The notes: generated by a model from the letters alone, not told the origin. A stretch of DNA of 64,000 nucleotides from Agapetus fuscipes (GCA_951799405.1 OX637334.1:9300001-9364000), one strand, 5' to 3'; positions 1 to 10,225 are shown, counted from the stretch's first letter. A program made the numbers and translations.

Positions 1-77
1 CTGCGCGTAGGAAATTCAAGGCTTTTTAATTAAACCTTAATTTTCCACAGGGTAGTATGAACTCAACGTTAATACTC

Positions 78-178
78 AACCAAAGCGTTTAGCGAAAAAA
101 TAACGAAAACTAAAAAAATCGTTAGAGGCGCTGTTTTTAATTCAATACATTTTTTTGTAAAACGCTTTTGTTCAGTAC
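78..178. repeat. Degenerate fold-back element, family C
   Basis: The left side reads like AAAGCGTTTAGCGAAAAA. The right side, reverse-complemented, reads AAAGCGTTTTACAAAAAAA, so the ends are imperfect inverted repeats. The same terminal motif recurs near 2650, 24300, 24490, 40797 and 63485. No coding capacity. Bases 179-509 show nothing recognisable. Confidence 0.5.
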
Positions 179-509
179 AGTTTTATACTTGAAGTTTTGA
201 CCCAAAGTTGATGTGATTTTTAATTATTAATAACATTTTCGTTTGGGTCGCTTCTATCATTAACAGCACTGCCCAGTGGCGCACCCTGCCCGTGGAAACA
301 TCAAGGAAATCTCATAATATTTTGGCGGCAAAAGCGATTATATTTATTTAGGTTATGATTGCTTAATTATTACTTTGAAGGTCTTTTGTGGGTAGGGTTG
401 TATGTTTTCAATTGTTGCTGAAAATATATTTATGAAAATGATACCAAAAAAAGTTAAAAATGAGATCCGTAAAACCTTAATTTCGAATTTAAAAAAAACC
501 GTCATAATA

Positions 510-768
510 ATCTATAATGAATAATCTAAGGTGCAAAGATGTATAATCATTTAAAGCTCATATCAAATGCATGCCCACAAACAAACACGTGTAGTTCGCA
601 CTTACAAACGCTGAATGTGTACTTACAAATAAAATCGAAACCTCAAATGAACATACACCCTACAACTTTTGCCGACCTTCCCTGACACAGGGGTGACTTT
701 GGCAAAATAAACAATTTTTTACAGTATGGGTGGTTAGCCTCATACCAAACTATAAGTCAAAGAATGAA
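510..768 (-). repeat. Module A copy (RTE LINE 3' tail / SINE-like)
   Basis: On the minus strand it runs from the conserved 5' end (CTTGACTTATAGTTTGGTA type) to the terminal CTTAGATTATTC tail. It matches the last ~250 bp of the RTE element at 35280-35535 throughout. No RTE coding sequence is attached. Bases 769-1077 are unexplained. Confidence 0.8.
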
Positions 769-1077
769 GAATGCTGTTTACCAACCAATTTTCAATTGAC
801 CAGAATCGGTATTTTTTCGCATTATCAATAAATTATTCATATATATTTTTTGAAGATTGTCATTGTAACTATGACATCTGTTGAACCAGGATCAAAGTTT
901 TGCTCAAGTGTTCCGAAGGAATCGAACCAGTTACTTTTTATTTCAAACATGCTGATCAAAATTACCGTCTTAGCTTGGTTGAGCATTGCATCCACTACAT
1001 ATTGATAAAGCCTGTTTGACTAATTTAAAAACCCGGAAAATGTCTTATTTGGCTTATGTGCTACGCAAAAAAACGCA

Positions 1078-1206
1078 ACTAAGCTACACATATAGTGTAA
1101 CTGCTTACCGAGTTATTCCCGAAGGGTTTCGCATGTGGCAAGTTGAACCTTTTTATTTTACAGGCAAGGGCGCGGCCTTACGCCAACCACTTCAGTTGAA
1201 GTGCTA
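1078..1206 (-). repeat. SINE B fragment, 3' part
   Basis: Reverse-strand match to the B tail: the AAGCTACACATATAGTGTAA end, then the CCCGAAGGG and GCGGCCTTACGCCAACCACTT blocks found in every B copy. The tRNA-like head is missing. Confidence 0.75.
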
Positions 1207-1449
1207 AGAGAAGAAAAATACGCATTTCTGCAACTGATCAAAGGAAGGATAGAGAATAGCTTTTTGGCACACATTTTAAATTAATCCTTAATGTTAATAC
1301 CACTTTGCAACTTAGATTGTAGATTATAGACCACGTCAACGTCTTGCTACACGTCATATGGTTCAGAGTTGTATCACTATCCCGAGTATAAAACATTTCG
1401 TAAATGTGACCTTGATCGAGAAAAAAAAAGTATGGAATATACGACGGCA

Positions 1450-1945
1450 CTTCAAGAAAGTGGTTTAGTTTAAGGCGCGTTATACAGCTAAATCTTCCGT
1501 TATTATTTCTTACACTTTATAGTCTTAGCAAAATAGTTACAGTATTGAAAAAATCAAGCATGTTATTTAATTTTTCATCTTAATTATAAAGCTTGAACAA
1601 AATATATAACTTTAAAATAGCCACCACAAAAAAATATTTAAAAAAATGCGTTTTTGTAGATTTTTAGCATTTTTTTTCGTGTGTGCTGTATTTCGGATTT
1701 TTTTTTTCTTTTTAATTACAGAACTATACATTGTTCAGCTTCCGTACTTTACATTTTTTTTATGATGTCAATAGTTTTTGAGTAAATATGGAAAAACTGT
1801 GTTCTTTGATTTAATTAAAATTTAATTCATCAAGTAGTTTCAGCAAGTTTCATCACTGTAACTAATTTTCTAAGACCATAAAGTGTAAGAAACAAAAACG
1901 GCAGATTTAGCTTTATAACGCACCTTAAGCACATTTCTTCGACTT
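1450..1945. mobile_element. MITE-like element with ~75-bp terminal inverted repeats
   Basis: Bases 1470-1540 (TTAAGGCGCGTTATA...) are the near-complement of 1857-1928 (...TATAACGCACCTTAA), with roughly 88% matching over about 70 bp. The similarity continues weakly outward (AAGAAAGTG and CACATTTCTT), putting the ends near 1450 and 1945. The interior is AT-rich and non-coding. Long terminal inverted repeats without an ORF indicate a non-autonomous DNA transposon. No clear target duplication was found. Confidence 0.7.
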
Positions 1946-2310
1946 ACGCAATAGAGGTGAAAGAACGAAATATTTCATACTAGGGGAACAGAGTTCTTGA
2001 ATGGTCTCCCACTCTTATGAAATGCTGAAACATTCTTCGTTAAAAGATCCATACATTTTTTCTTTCATCCTCAGTCACAAAAAAAATCTGACTTCACGGA
2101 CACATTTCTACATACTTTTTTTTATCACTTCATTTCGCTGGTTTTTATACATTTCAAGATACTCGCTTGCTATCTTTTTTCCACGCCACTGAGCAATTTA
2201 GCGACACAATTTTTTTCTACGTATATTTTAAGCAAAAGAAAAAAAAACCTTTTTAAACAAGCACTGCTTTGTTAAATCATCTATCCCTTTGTTAATAATG
2301 CCTCCCCTGT
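1946..2310. other. AT-rich interval, nothing recognised
   Basis: Short open frames only and no match to the repeat families of this window. Confidence 0.4.
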
Positions 2311-2440
2311 TTCAGAAAAAAGCGACAAGAGTCACAGCTTATTTTCATATAAGAGTTTTATTTTGTAAGTGCGCATTCGGCAAGTATATACGAGTATAAC
2401 CTATCCTTGCAACTTAGATTACATATATATATATACTCGT
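2311..2440 (+). repeat. Module A fragment, 3' half
   Basis: TTTCAGAAAAAAGCGACAAG, then a TTTTATTTTGTAAGTGCGCA block and the CTTGCAACTTAGATTA terminus, in the order of the A consensus. It ends in a short TA repeat (ACATATATATATAT). Confidence 0.6.
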
Positions 2441-2649
2441 ATCAAACGAACTTTAAAAAAAATGCAGGGATGTTCAAATACAGCTTGTAATTAAACGTGG
2501 AAAAGTTTATTAGAAATGAATTCAGAGGGAATATTTTTTAAAAGGGATGCAATTAAAATGTTTTGAATGAACTTTTTCTACAGATTTGCAAAAAGCATTG
2601 CAGTATTCCATTTAAGTTACTCTCCAAACCAGTATCCCAATTATAAAAC

Positions 2650-2730
2650 TTACGTTTCACCAAAAATGTATGGAAAGTAAAACGCTCACTAGACTGACGA
2701 TTGCTTCAGGTTCTTTCCATACATCATTAA
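2650..2730. repeat. Family C fold-back fragment
   Basis: ACGTTTCACCAAAAATGTAT followed by GGAAAGTAAAACGCTC, and an opposing CTTTCCATACATC segment. Same terminal motif as the copy at 40797-40884. Confidence 0.5.
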
Positions 2731-2735
2731 GTAAT

Positions 2736-3050
2736 TCCAGTCGATAGCTCATTTAGTAAAATGTTTGCATTTGATGCCGAGTGGTAAGGTTTTATTACCA
2801 CCAATGGTGGACCCGTTTCGGTGCTAAATTTCAAACTAAAAGTTAAAATACTAGCAATGTTTACAAAGCCTTCACAATAAATGAGAACCAGCTTCCTCCT
2901 AAGCCGGGAAACCCCAACTTCAACTGAAGTGGTTAGCGTTAGGCCGGCCCCGTTACCTATAAAAATAAATAGCTTCAACTCGCCACATGCGACCCTACGG
3001 GCACAACGTGAGGAGAAGTTGTATTATATGTGTAGCTTAGTAGCGTTTTT
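2736..3050 (+). repeat. SINE B copy, near full length
   Basis: Begins CCAGTCGATAGCTCATTTAG (tRNA-like A-box region) and GCATTTGATGCCGAG. It continues through CCCGTTTCGGTGCTAAATTT, ACAATAAATGAGAACCAGC, the GGCCGGCCCC block and ACATGCGACCCTACGGG, ending ATATGTGTAGCTTAGTA. The B-box part of the head is eroded. A dead SINE insertion. Confidence 0.8.
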
Positions 3051-3540
3051 TTTGCTTTTCGTTACGACATGATATAGTTTAAACGTAAAGATTGGGGTAA
3101 TATTGAGAAAAGGTGCGGCTATTGCAGGCTCCCTTATTTAGAGGCGGGCTAAGCCGTTAATTAAAACGGGACCCTGCGGAGTGATGCTAAATTATGATCA
3201 ACCGCCTCACGGCTCATATCCAAGGCTCTACCGTGTAAAATACAGCGCCGGATTAGCGTGAGCTATATTATGTACTGTTTGCACGGTCTCTAAAAGTGTT
3301 TGTATTGCATAAATAAAGAAGAGAGAAATGAAGATATTTTTAACACTTATTTGGTATGTTTCAAGAGAAAGGTACCTTGTGGCGGTACCAATTACATACT
3401 TACTTCTCTATTCCCACCCGCTAGTTACAGGATCCTCATCTCACATGCAAGTCAGTTCCTCTTCCACTGACTGTGATGTAATGTCACTGTTTGGGTAATT
3501 TTATTAACTTATATGAATCGGAGATTGAGAATTAATTTCA
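3051..3540. other. Unexplained interval
   Basis: Mixed-composition sequence including a somewhat GC-richer block (3115-3250). No ORF, inverted repeat or repeat-family match seen. Confidence 0.35.
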
Positions 3541-3985
3541 ACTTTATTTAACGGCGTCTGCTCTGATGAAATATCCTCACTTATACCCCCTCCTCTCGTC
3601 ACAACAAGGGCAACTCGTAGAACGGCTCACATTCAACCATTTGCAGTCGATATCAAAACTATGAGAACTTGGTGTTTTCACAACTCATTCCTCTGCCAAA
3701 CTGCCCGCTTATGGAATGAGTTACCGGTATCTGTGTTTCCATCCCAATTTAACCTTGCCCTTTTCAAATCCAATATCAATCGCCATTTCCTCTCAGTGTC
3801 TCAAAACAAAGCAACGCCACACACACCACAGCACTGCGCAGCTAACGGCCCTGCAACCGGACATGGACAACTGCCACATCACCAACACCTCTGCGGCACT
3901 ATAACAAGTGTCATAGACCCTTAGAGTCTCTCGAATCTAGGGAGTCTCCCGCAAAGGCTTTCTTAAAAAAAAAAAAAAATAACAA
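3541..3985 (+). pseudogene. Jockey/CR1-like LINE reverse-transcriptase C-terminal tail, 5' truncated
   Basis: An open frame from 3541 to the stop near 3924 reads ...LIPPPLVTTRATRRTAH... then ...TARLWNELPVSVFPSQFN... and ...LFKSNINRHFLS. The arrangement of an arginine-rich stretch, a LWN-LP motif and a short terminal F-S/N-hydrophobic helix is the usual C-terminus of Jockey/CR1-type non-LTR retrotransposon polymerases. An in-frame stop lies just upstream (3496-3498), so nothing of the palm or endonuclease domains remains. The frame is followed by ~40 bp of 3' UTR and a 13-15-base A-run at 3966-3980, consistent with the LINE 3' end. A dead 5'-truncated insertion; clade assignment is tentative. 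Confidence 0.65.
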
Positions 3986-4054
3986 ATCCTAGATTTATTC
4001 AATTAACTGGGAAAGGAAGGGAAATGAGCCATTGGTCAGACTAAATGGAAGACT

Positions 4055-4180
4055 AATGCCCGGTATTTTTTAACATTAGAATAGCGACTTTATGCTGAAT
4101 AAAAAGTTATTTAGTTTTGTTAGTTATTTTTTTTATCACTTCAAATGCACACATGCTAACGTTGAAAATACTGGGCATAA
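4055..4180. mobile_element. Fold-back MITE, family F
   Basis: GCCCGGTATTTTTTAACATT at 4058 is mirrored by TGCTAACGTTGAAAATACTG then GGC at 4153-4175. The same ends, GC(C)CGGTATTTTCAACGTT / AGTGAAAATACTGGGC, bound the copy at 43836-43968. About 125 bp with no ORF. Confidence 0.6.
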
Positions 4181-5035
4181 AACACATGCTAATTCATTAA
4201 CTAAAGTCTCTGCCATGATGTGGCTATGCAAGCGTAAACAAAGCTCTATATGCGATATCCTTTGCTCAGGGCTCCGGCCCAAGAAGCTGCCGTCCACGAG
4301 GCTAAATAAAGAGAGCCCCAGTGAGGAAGCTCCTATGCCAACAGCTTGGATCCACAAGGCTGATGCCTTTGATGGCAGGAAACCCAATGGGATGGGTAGA
4401 GTCTCCATTACCAGGCTCCCACACAATGCAGCATTGAGAGGAAAATTGCATGGATATAATCAGTCCATATCTAATAAGTGGGTACAATTAAATGATATAT
4501 ATATATAAGGTGATGTAGCCCTTTAAAGTTTGGTTCTACAAGTAAATTTTCAAGCAACAATTTATGATCTCGGCATTACGAACGAATAATTATGACACAT
4601 TTGCGTATAATTTTAGAACCAGCTGGAGCACATACCCGTAACGCTGGTACGTTTACGACTTTTAGTTGAGAAGTACAAGAGCTCAAGGGTGACAATGCTT
4701 CTTATGTATGTGAGACGTAAATGGGGCCCAAAAGTTGGAAAAGGACCCCCCACCTGTGGACCTTACACACTTCAATACGCCACTATAAACTGTACATGCT
4801 GACGATATTAAACTTGTTATTGTATCCAACCGCCATTCCACTAGGGGTGGTCAGTACCTACCTCCACAGACGTTTCTTCTATTTGTTCTGTCTTCGCACA
4901 CTTATTTCATCTCCTCAACATCCATCACTCTCTTCATACACGCTCTTCTCTTTTCCTCACTCTGTATGTTCCAATCAACAATAAAGTAAAATTAAAATCT
5001 GAAAAGCTAGTTTTGCTTCCCAAAAATATACTTCC
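4181..5035. other. Unexplained interval with a shared short motif
   Basis: 4200-4440 is less AT-rich, with short overlapping frames on both strands that match no family I recognise. Near 4830-4850 is GCCATTCCACTAGGGGTGG, which recurs at 11841-11862, so part of this stretch belongs to an unidentified interspersed repeat. Confidence 0.35.
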
Positions 5036-5200
5036 TAGACTTATAAGTCGGTATGAGGCTGACTAACCGAACTGTAAAAAATGGTTCACTTTGCCAACGT
5101 CATCCCTGTTTCAGGAAAGGATGGTAAAATTTTTAGGGCTTTTGTGAATTTGAGAATTGGGTTTTATTTCGTAAGTGTAACTTACACATGCTGCTTTTTA
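5036..5200 (+). repeat. Module A copy, 5' two thirds
   Basis: Starts at the usual 5' edge (GACTTATAAGTCGGTATGAG) and runs through GTAAAAAATGGTTCACTTTG, CCCTGTTTCAGGAAAGG and ACTTACACATGCTGC. Confidence 0.7.
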
Positions 5201-5668
5201 ATGTAATAAAACAAACCTCACGTGGACATAATCATTGTAACTCCGACTGTCTTTCCCTGAAATGTGGTAGCAAAACCAAAAGTGAACCAAGTTATTACAG
5301 CATGGGTGATAAGTTTCATACTAACAATGGAGTGACACTGGCAATTTTAAATGAATTTTTACAGATAAATTGTGGTCAAACAGTTTATCATACAAAATCA
5401 GAAATAATTTTTGTGTTAATACTTGCTTGTTGGCTTTTTCTTCATAATGACAGGCATGTCAGCCCGTGGCGTTATCGGATTCAAACAAAAACATGTTTTA
5501 CGAGCATAAAGGAGGATAATAAGAACTGCCATGTGCTGCGTAAAACACAGTCATTAGGAGATCAAATGATAAAAAGGAAATAACGAAAATGTGCCTGAAA
5601 AGAAATATAGCTCATATGAAAAAAACGGTTCACCATAACCTATTTTAAGCATGGTGCCATGACTTGTA
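5201..5668. other. Unexplained interval
   Basis: Contains a 131-codon open frame (5188-5583) that I do not consider a gene. It starts inside the A copy, and its interior includes a minus-strand A-like scrap near 5297-5350 (CAGCATGGGTGATAAG). Confidence 0.35.
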
Positions 5669-5785
5669 GGTTGCTATCAGACTGACCACTCATACTGAAA
5701 AAAAACCGCCAATGGCATTCACATTCAAGAAAAGTCGGAAAGTCCTGCAGGGTTTATGCTTTTATTTGTAATTCCTTGACTACTC
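5669..5785 (+). repeat. Degenerate module A fragment
   Basis: GACTTGTAGGTTGCTATCAG, ACTGACCACTCATACTG, GAAAAGTCGGAAAGTCCTGC and GGGTTTATG follow the A order with many substitutions. Confidence 0.55.
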
Positions 5786-6051
5786 GCTGCCTTAGTTCTT
5801 GTTTATCGTATACGCCATTGAGAAAATTTTACATGAGCAATGTTTGCATGTGTACTGGACCAATGTGTCTTATGAAAACAAGAAATTTATTTAAAAAATA
5901 TTTAAAATAACTTTCACATTATCGAGTTTTACGGTTTTTCTTAGCTCAGATTGTGTAGAATTTGATTCATAAGACAACTGCATGAAAAAGTCATATTTGA
6001 CAAGATTGGCGTTTACGGTAAACAAGAACTGGGGGAGCGTACTATGTGAAA

Positions 6052-6303
6052 TGTGAGGGTTTTTCTTCTGTCCTGCTGATTGACACAATTAATAATTAAC
6101 AGCCACTTTAATATGTTTACTTTTATTTCTTTCACAATGTATACACAATTAACCACAACACAATAATATTCTTTATTACACAGGCTTGTAGCTCTCATGC
6201 CAGGCAAGCTTCTCTTCCCTTTCTGCATTCCTTTGTTTTCCTTTTCATTCAAATTCAAATCACATGTTCCATTTTACCTAACAAACAAATCCATCTCGTT
6301 ACA
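6052..6303 (-). repeat. 3' LTR of the compact LTR element
   Basis: 252 bp, TG...CA termini on the minus strand. It differs from the other LTR at one position I could find (A at 6262 versus T at 8124). Confidence 0.85.
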
Positions 6304-6322
6304 ATACACCTCCTTCCTCTCA
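6304..6322 (-). promoter_or_regulatory. Polypurine tract of the compact LTR element
   Basis: The minus strand reads GAGAGGAAGGAGGTGTAT directly before the 3' LTR, the expected place for the plus-strand DNA primer. Confidence 0.7.
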
Positions 6323-6591
6323 TAAAAAAAAAACATTCCCAATTTTTTTTTTTTTTTACAATGAGTAAATAATGTATCAAAATGCTCAGCCGGCGCCACA
6401 TATTTTGTTTTATTTTAAGGATAAATTTCAAAAATATGAAAATAAAAAAAAAACCTGTTTCTGATACATTATTCAGTCATTAATACCTTTTTTAACAATA
6501 CCAATTATTTTCATACTAAAATTAATATATTTTTTTTTTTTAACACAAATTTCATATTCAATATTATAAACAAATATTTGTTTTTTTTTTT

Positions 6592-6770
6592 AAATACTTA
6601 ATTCAACAATTCAAAATAATCAAATAACAATACATAATAAACATTCACCAGTTAATTAATCAATTCATTAAAATAACTTTTTTTTTTTAAATACTTAATT
6701 CAACAATTCAAAATAATCAAATAACAATACATAATAAACATTCACCAGTTAATTAATCAATTCATTAATA
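6592..6770. repeat. 97-bp tandem duplication inside the compact LTR element
   Basis: AAATACTTAATTCAACAATT starts at 6592 and again at 6689. About 80 bp of each unit are identical, each preceded by a T-run. It lies in the non-coding part between ORF and 3' LTR. Confidence 0.8.
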
Positions 6771-6970
6771 AATTTATCAGTCCATCAATTTTTTTTAAAA
6801 AAAAAAACTTTACCTTCATATGTAATACTTTGTTTAATTTATGTTTCATACCTTCATTCATGCAATATTTCATAATTCATTCTTTCACTGATCACTTTTA
6901 TATCAACTTTCACCGTATCATTCATCACCTCAAATTTTTCATACACATGAAAATATGTTTTTTTTTTTTT

Positions 6971-7453
6971 TTAATCTAATTTGATTATGTCCTTGATGTG
7001 ATATTTATTTATAACATTTGTGTCTATATCTTTTAATACATAGACTATCTTGCTAACTTTCTTTTCTATTCTGGCTTTGACAAATTTTGGAGCCGACTTT
7101 GTACAGAAGTATTTCCCTGCATTTGATTGTATGAAATTTTTACGCCATACAATATCCCCTTGATCATAGACACGATTTGATCTACCTTTATTATAATAAT
7201 TTGCATTTTTATTATATGCATCCCATAAATTTTCTGTAACTATTTTGTATAATGTGTTTAATTCCTTCATTTTATCTTTATGCATATCTCTATACTTATC
7301 TAAATCTTCCTTTGATTCTATTTCATCATTTACTATTTCACCATGAATTTCACCATTAAAAGATATTTTTAATTTGAGAGGATCAAAATTTATGGACTCC
7401 ATTGTGTTACTTTCTAAATCCTTTTTATTATTTATTTTTTTAGATTTCGTCAT
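6971..7453 (-). CDS. 160-aa fusion ORF ending in a Gypsy-type integrase C-terminus
   Basis: The only sizeable ORF of the compact LTR element. Residues 1 to about 50 are Lys/Asn/Glu-rich and unrecognised. Residues about 50-90 (...LYKIVTENLWDAYNKNANYY...) and 90-160 (...YDQGDIVWRKN..., ...SAPKFVKARI..., ...KYHIKDIIK) match the general layout of the integrase C-terminal segment of Gypsy/Ty3 polyproteins: helix with A-x-x-Y-Y, a GD-x-V-hydrophobic turn, a K-x-P-K/R-F block and a final hydrophobic-H-hydrophobic-K-D strand. The catalytic integrase core, RT and protease are absent. The likely origin is an internal deletion that joined an upstream reading frame to the end of pol and kept it open. Whether the peptide is made or useful is unknown. 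Short open stretches with stops between 7590 and 7790 on the same strand may be remnants of gag. Confidence 0.6.
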   Translation of the reverse strand: MTKSKKINNKKDLESNTMESINFDPLKLKISFNGEIHGEIVNDEIESKEDLDKYRDMHKDKMKELNTLYKIVTENLWDAYNKNANYYNKGRSNRVYDQGDIVWRKNFIQSNAGKYFCTKSAPKFVKARIEKKVSKIVYVLKDIDTNVINKYHIKDIIKLD

Positions 7454-7897
7454 TTGCTGTATATTTTCAATTTATGCAATTAAAAAAAATCATTTCATTG
7501 AAAAAATTTTTTTCATACAAATGAAATATAACACCATCTATATATATTTATCTAAACTGATTTGAAACAAACTGGTTCATATCCATTCTTCATTCTCCCG
7601 CGACGTTCGATTTTTGAATTTCCATTCTTCTGAACGTAATGTAGGTAGTTTGAATTCTCTCACCTTCAATATTTTCAAACAGCGTTTCAAATCTTGTAAT
7701 TTCTTGTTGTTAATTGTATAAGTCGATGTCTTCACTAGCTTTTAAACGTGTTGATGCTTTCACAACCATAAATCTGTCCAATTTGAATTATTTCATATAT
7801 TGTATTGTTTTCAATGTCATTTGTTGAAATCGACTGTCATTTGTTTTTGTTTGTGAAAAATTTTCTTATAGGAATTTCATTTACAGATTTTTCTTTT

Positions 7898-7910
7898 ACG
7901 TTGGGCGCCA
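7898..7910 (-). promoter_or_regulatory. Primer-binding site, tRNA-Lys type
   Basis: The minus strand reads TGGCGCCCAACGT three bases after the 5' LTR end. This is the complement of the 3' end of insect tRNA-Lys(CTT) including CCA, as I recall that tRNA. It marks the start of minus-strand DNA synthesis. Confidence 0.75.
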
Positions 7911-7913
7911 AAA

Positions 7914-8165
7914 TGTGAGGGTTTTTCTTCTGTCCTGCTGATTGACACAATTAATAATTAACAGCCACTTTAATATGTTTACTTTTATTTCTTTCACAAT
8001 GTATACACAATTAACCACAACACAATAATATTCTTTATTACACAGGCTTGTAGCTCTCATGCCAGGCAAGCTTCTCTTCCCTTTCTGCATTCCTTTGTTT
8101 TCCTTTTCATTCAAATTCAAATCTCATGTTCCATTTTACCTAACAAACAAATCCATCTCGTTACA
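7914..8165 (-). repeat. 5' LTR of the compact LTR element
   Basis: 252 bp, nearly identical to 6052-6303. Its outer edge abuts a module A copy that begins abruptly at GTTGGTATGAGG. Confidence 0.85.
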
Positions 8166-8395
8166 GTTGGTATGAGGATAACCCATATTCTGCAAAACTT
8201 TGGTTCACTTTTGCCAATGCCACCGCGGTTTCAGAGAAAGGCGGCAGGAGCTGTAAGGTTTATGTTCATGTAAGGCTTTTTTTTTGTTAGTACACATACA
8301 GCGTGTGAAAGCGCGAATTTCCATGTGCCTGATGGGGGTCATGCGATAAATGTCAATATATCTTTACAAACTTAGATTATTATAGATTAATAAGT
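8166..8395 (+). repeat. Module A2 copy, cut at its 5' end by the LTR
   Basis: GTTGGTATGAGGATAACCCA, TTTGCCAATGCCACC, AGCGTGTGAAAGCGCGAATT and a terminal CTTAGATTATTATAGATTAA. The usual CTTGACTTATAG start is missing because the LTR begins there. 8396-8926 shows nothing recognisable. Confidence 0.75.
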
Positions 8396-8926
8396 GTACG
8401 TACAGTATATGTAAGAGAAAAAAATGAGATTGCTTGTGGGCATGCTTTAAATGTAAATCTTAAATGTAAATTTATCTTTGGGAAAATATTTTACCATTGA
8501 AAATTAAACATAAGCTTCTTTCCAAAAACATGCATAAATTTACACTGGATGAAACGTACCTACTTATAACAAAATGGAGAAGAATTTTCCGAACAAAATA
8601 ATTTTACAAACTCGACTTTAACTCGTCATTTTATAAGTCAAAGTTTTACAAAGAAATTTTCTCTTATTCATAAAACTGTATTATGTACTTCTGAATCCGG
8701 TTTAACTTCAAATTTACTACACTAAAAATTTGATTAAGTTTCAAGACATTTTGATGAATAAGACCGCTTTTGTTTGAAAAGATAAACCTCGGTGGATTAC
8801 ATCCTTTGATTGAATTTATTAATTAGTAATATAAGATATAATCCTTCTCGGATCAACTTTTCAGACTTGGTATAAAAGCGTAATGCCTGGTTCAGACGGG
8901 CCATCTCTTTAGTATCGAGAAGCGAT

Positions 8927-9000
8927 GTTATGGATATCCGTAACAGCAAACACAACTATCGGATATCCGAAATAAATAGACATCCAATCCGTAATAGGTC
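8927..9000. repeat. Family H fragment (GGATATCC-rich)
   Basis: GTTATGGATATCCGTAACAG and ACTATCGGATATCCGAAATA match the left end of the longer fold-back at 25069-25728. Confidence 0.55.
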
Positions 9001-9007
9001 TCTTCGA

Positions 9008-9057
9008 CCATGCGACCCCTTCAGGGATTACGCAGGCAAGAAGTGTCACTAAATGAG
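9008..9057 (+). repeat. SINE B tail fragment
   Basis: CATGCGACCCCTTCAGGGAT, ACGCAGGCAAGAAG, TGTCACTAAATG: the last ~50 bp of B, just upstream of another B copy. Confidence 0.55.
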
Positions 9058-9079
9058 TAATTTTGTTGCGTTTTGTAAC

Positions 9080-9405
9080 CGTCTGTTAGATAGACCAGCT
9101 GGTAGAGTGCTTGTATTTCATGCCGAGAGCTCGGGTTTGAATCCCACTGGGATGTCAGAAATCATTTCCCGTTTCGGTGTTTGCTATACAATCCAAGATA
9201 ATATACCGGCGAGATTTTCTCAGCATTCACAAGAAATGAGTACCAGCCCACTCGTGAGCTGGGAAACCTCACTTCAACTCAAGTGGTTGGTGTTAAGCCG
9301 GCCTCCTTACCTGTACAAATAAATAGGTACTACTTACCACATGCGACCACTTCAGGGAAAACGTGGAGAAAAGTTAGACTATATGACGTGTATCTTAGTA
9401 CAGTA
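9080..9405 (+). repeat. SINE B copy, full length
   Basis: Head with A-box-like GACCAGCTGGTAGAGTGC and B-box GGGTTTGAATCCC. Then CATTTCCCGTTTCGGTG, a GAAATGAGTACCAGCCCACT block, GTGGTTGGTGTTAAGCCGGC, the ACATGCGACC segment and a TATATGACGTGTATCTTAGT end. Short frames inside it are not genes. Confidence 0.85.
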
Positions 9406-9948
9406 GCTGGTATCCCCTACTCGCCTGAAAAATAGAATGAATCCTATTTCATACATTAAAATAAAAATTGCTTTGTTTTAATTCACATGAGTTTATTTTT
9501 GGACACGACCAGTTTCATAGAATCCTATTTCCGTTGGTCTTAGTTGGCAAGTGGGAAAAACAAGCTCATGCACACTCACCTACTTATACACTTGTACTCG
9601 GCTTGTGTGAACGCCGTTTAATGGGCATTTAGGTCCCTAGAGATGTGCGTATATCGTTCATCTTCATATCCAAACTTATTCTGCATGGTACTTCATCAAG
9701 GGAGTAATCTCATCTAAGACGAGCATACAAGAAAGAATGCCATCCTAGTTTGTCATGAATGACATTCACAAAAAAGTATGTTATTAAGTTAATTGAACAA
9801 TACTAGAATATAAGGAAGGGTTCAGCGATGTTAATTAAAGCAGAAAGGTGCAAACACTGGGTGAAGGTAAAAACAATTCAAAGTATTAAAAAAAAACGTT
9901 TCAAACCATTTATGCACATGCACCAATAAAGTGGGTGACGCAACGCAA

Positions 9949-10225
9949 ATAAGCTGCACATAAAGAGCAAATTCTAACCGTGTTGTCCCCGAAAATATAG
10001 CATGTAATGTGTGGAAATTATTTATTTTCACAATTGAAGTGGATGTTTTCACGTTACCGCGGAGGCTTGTTTTAATTTAATTTGAAGGTTGAGTAATGTT
10101 GCCGATATTTTTATTTTGGGTTTGAATTAAGCACTGAAACGAAAATCATTTCCGACATGCATAACGGGGCTCGGGCCCTAGCCCTCCGATATGGAACGCA
10201 AGCACTCAACCGTCAGAGTATTTAT
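9949..10225 (-). repeat. SINE B copy, diverged
   Basis: Minus-strand order: AAGCTGCACATAAAGAG tail, GTTGTCCCCGAAAAT, then after a gap GGTTGAGTAATGTTGCCG, CACTGAAACGAAAATCATTT and a head ending GCAAGCACTCAACC. The 9406-9948 stretch before it holds no recognised feature. Confidence 0.65.

Larger units (their letters stand above)
6052..8165 (-). mobile_element. Compact, internally deleted LTR retrotransposon (Gypsy-like)
   Basis: Two 252-bp direct repeats (6052-6303 and 7914-8165) flank a 1.61-kb interior. Read on the minus strand the LTR begins TGTAACGAG and ends CCCTCACA. It is followed at once by a 13-base site identical to the complement of the tRNA-Lys 3' end, and the interior ends in a purine-rich tract. 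So 5' LTR, primer site, ORF, polypurine tract and 3' LTR are all present in order. There is no protease, reverse transcriptase or RNase H, so it must be mobilised in trans. Its flanks show no target duplication: TGAAA on the left and GTTGG on the right, the latter being inside a module A copy. Confidence 0.85.

Noticed and set aside
4092..4508. 138-codon frame and opposing 96-codon frame
   Set aside because: Overlap on both strands, start inside a fold-back MITE and match no family I know.
5188..5583. 131-codon open frame
   Set aside because: Begins inside a module A copy, includes another A scrap, shows no domain and has AT-driven composition.
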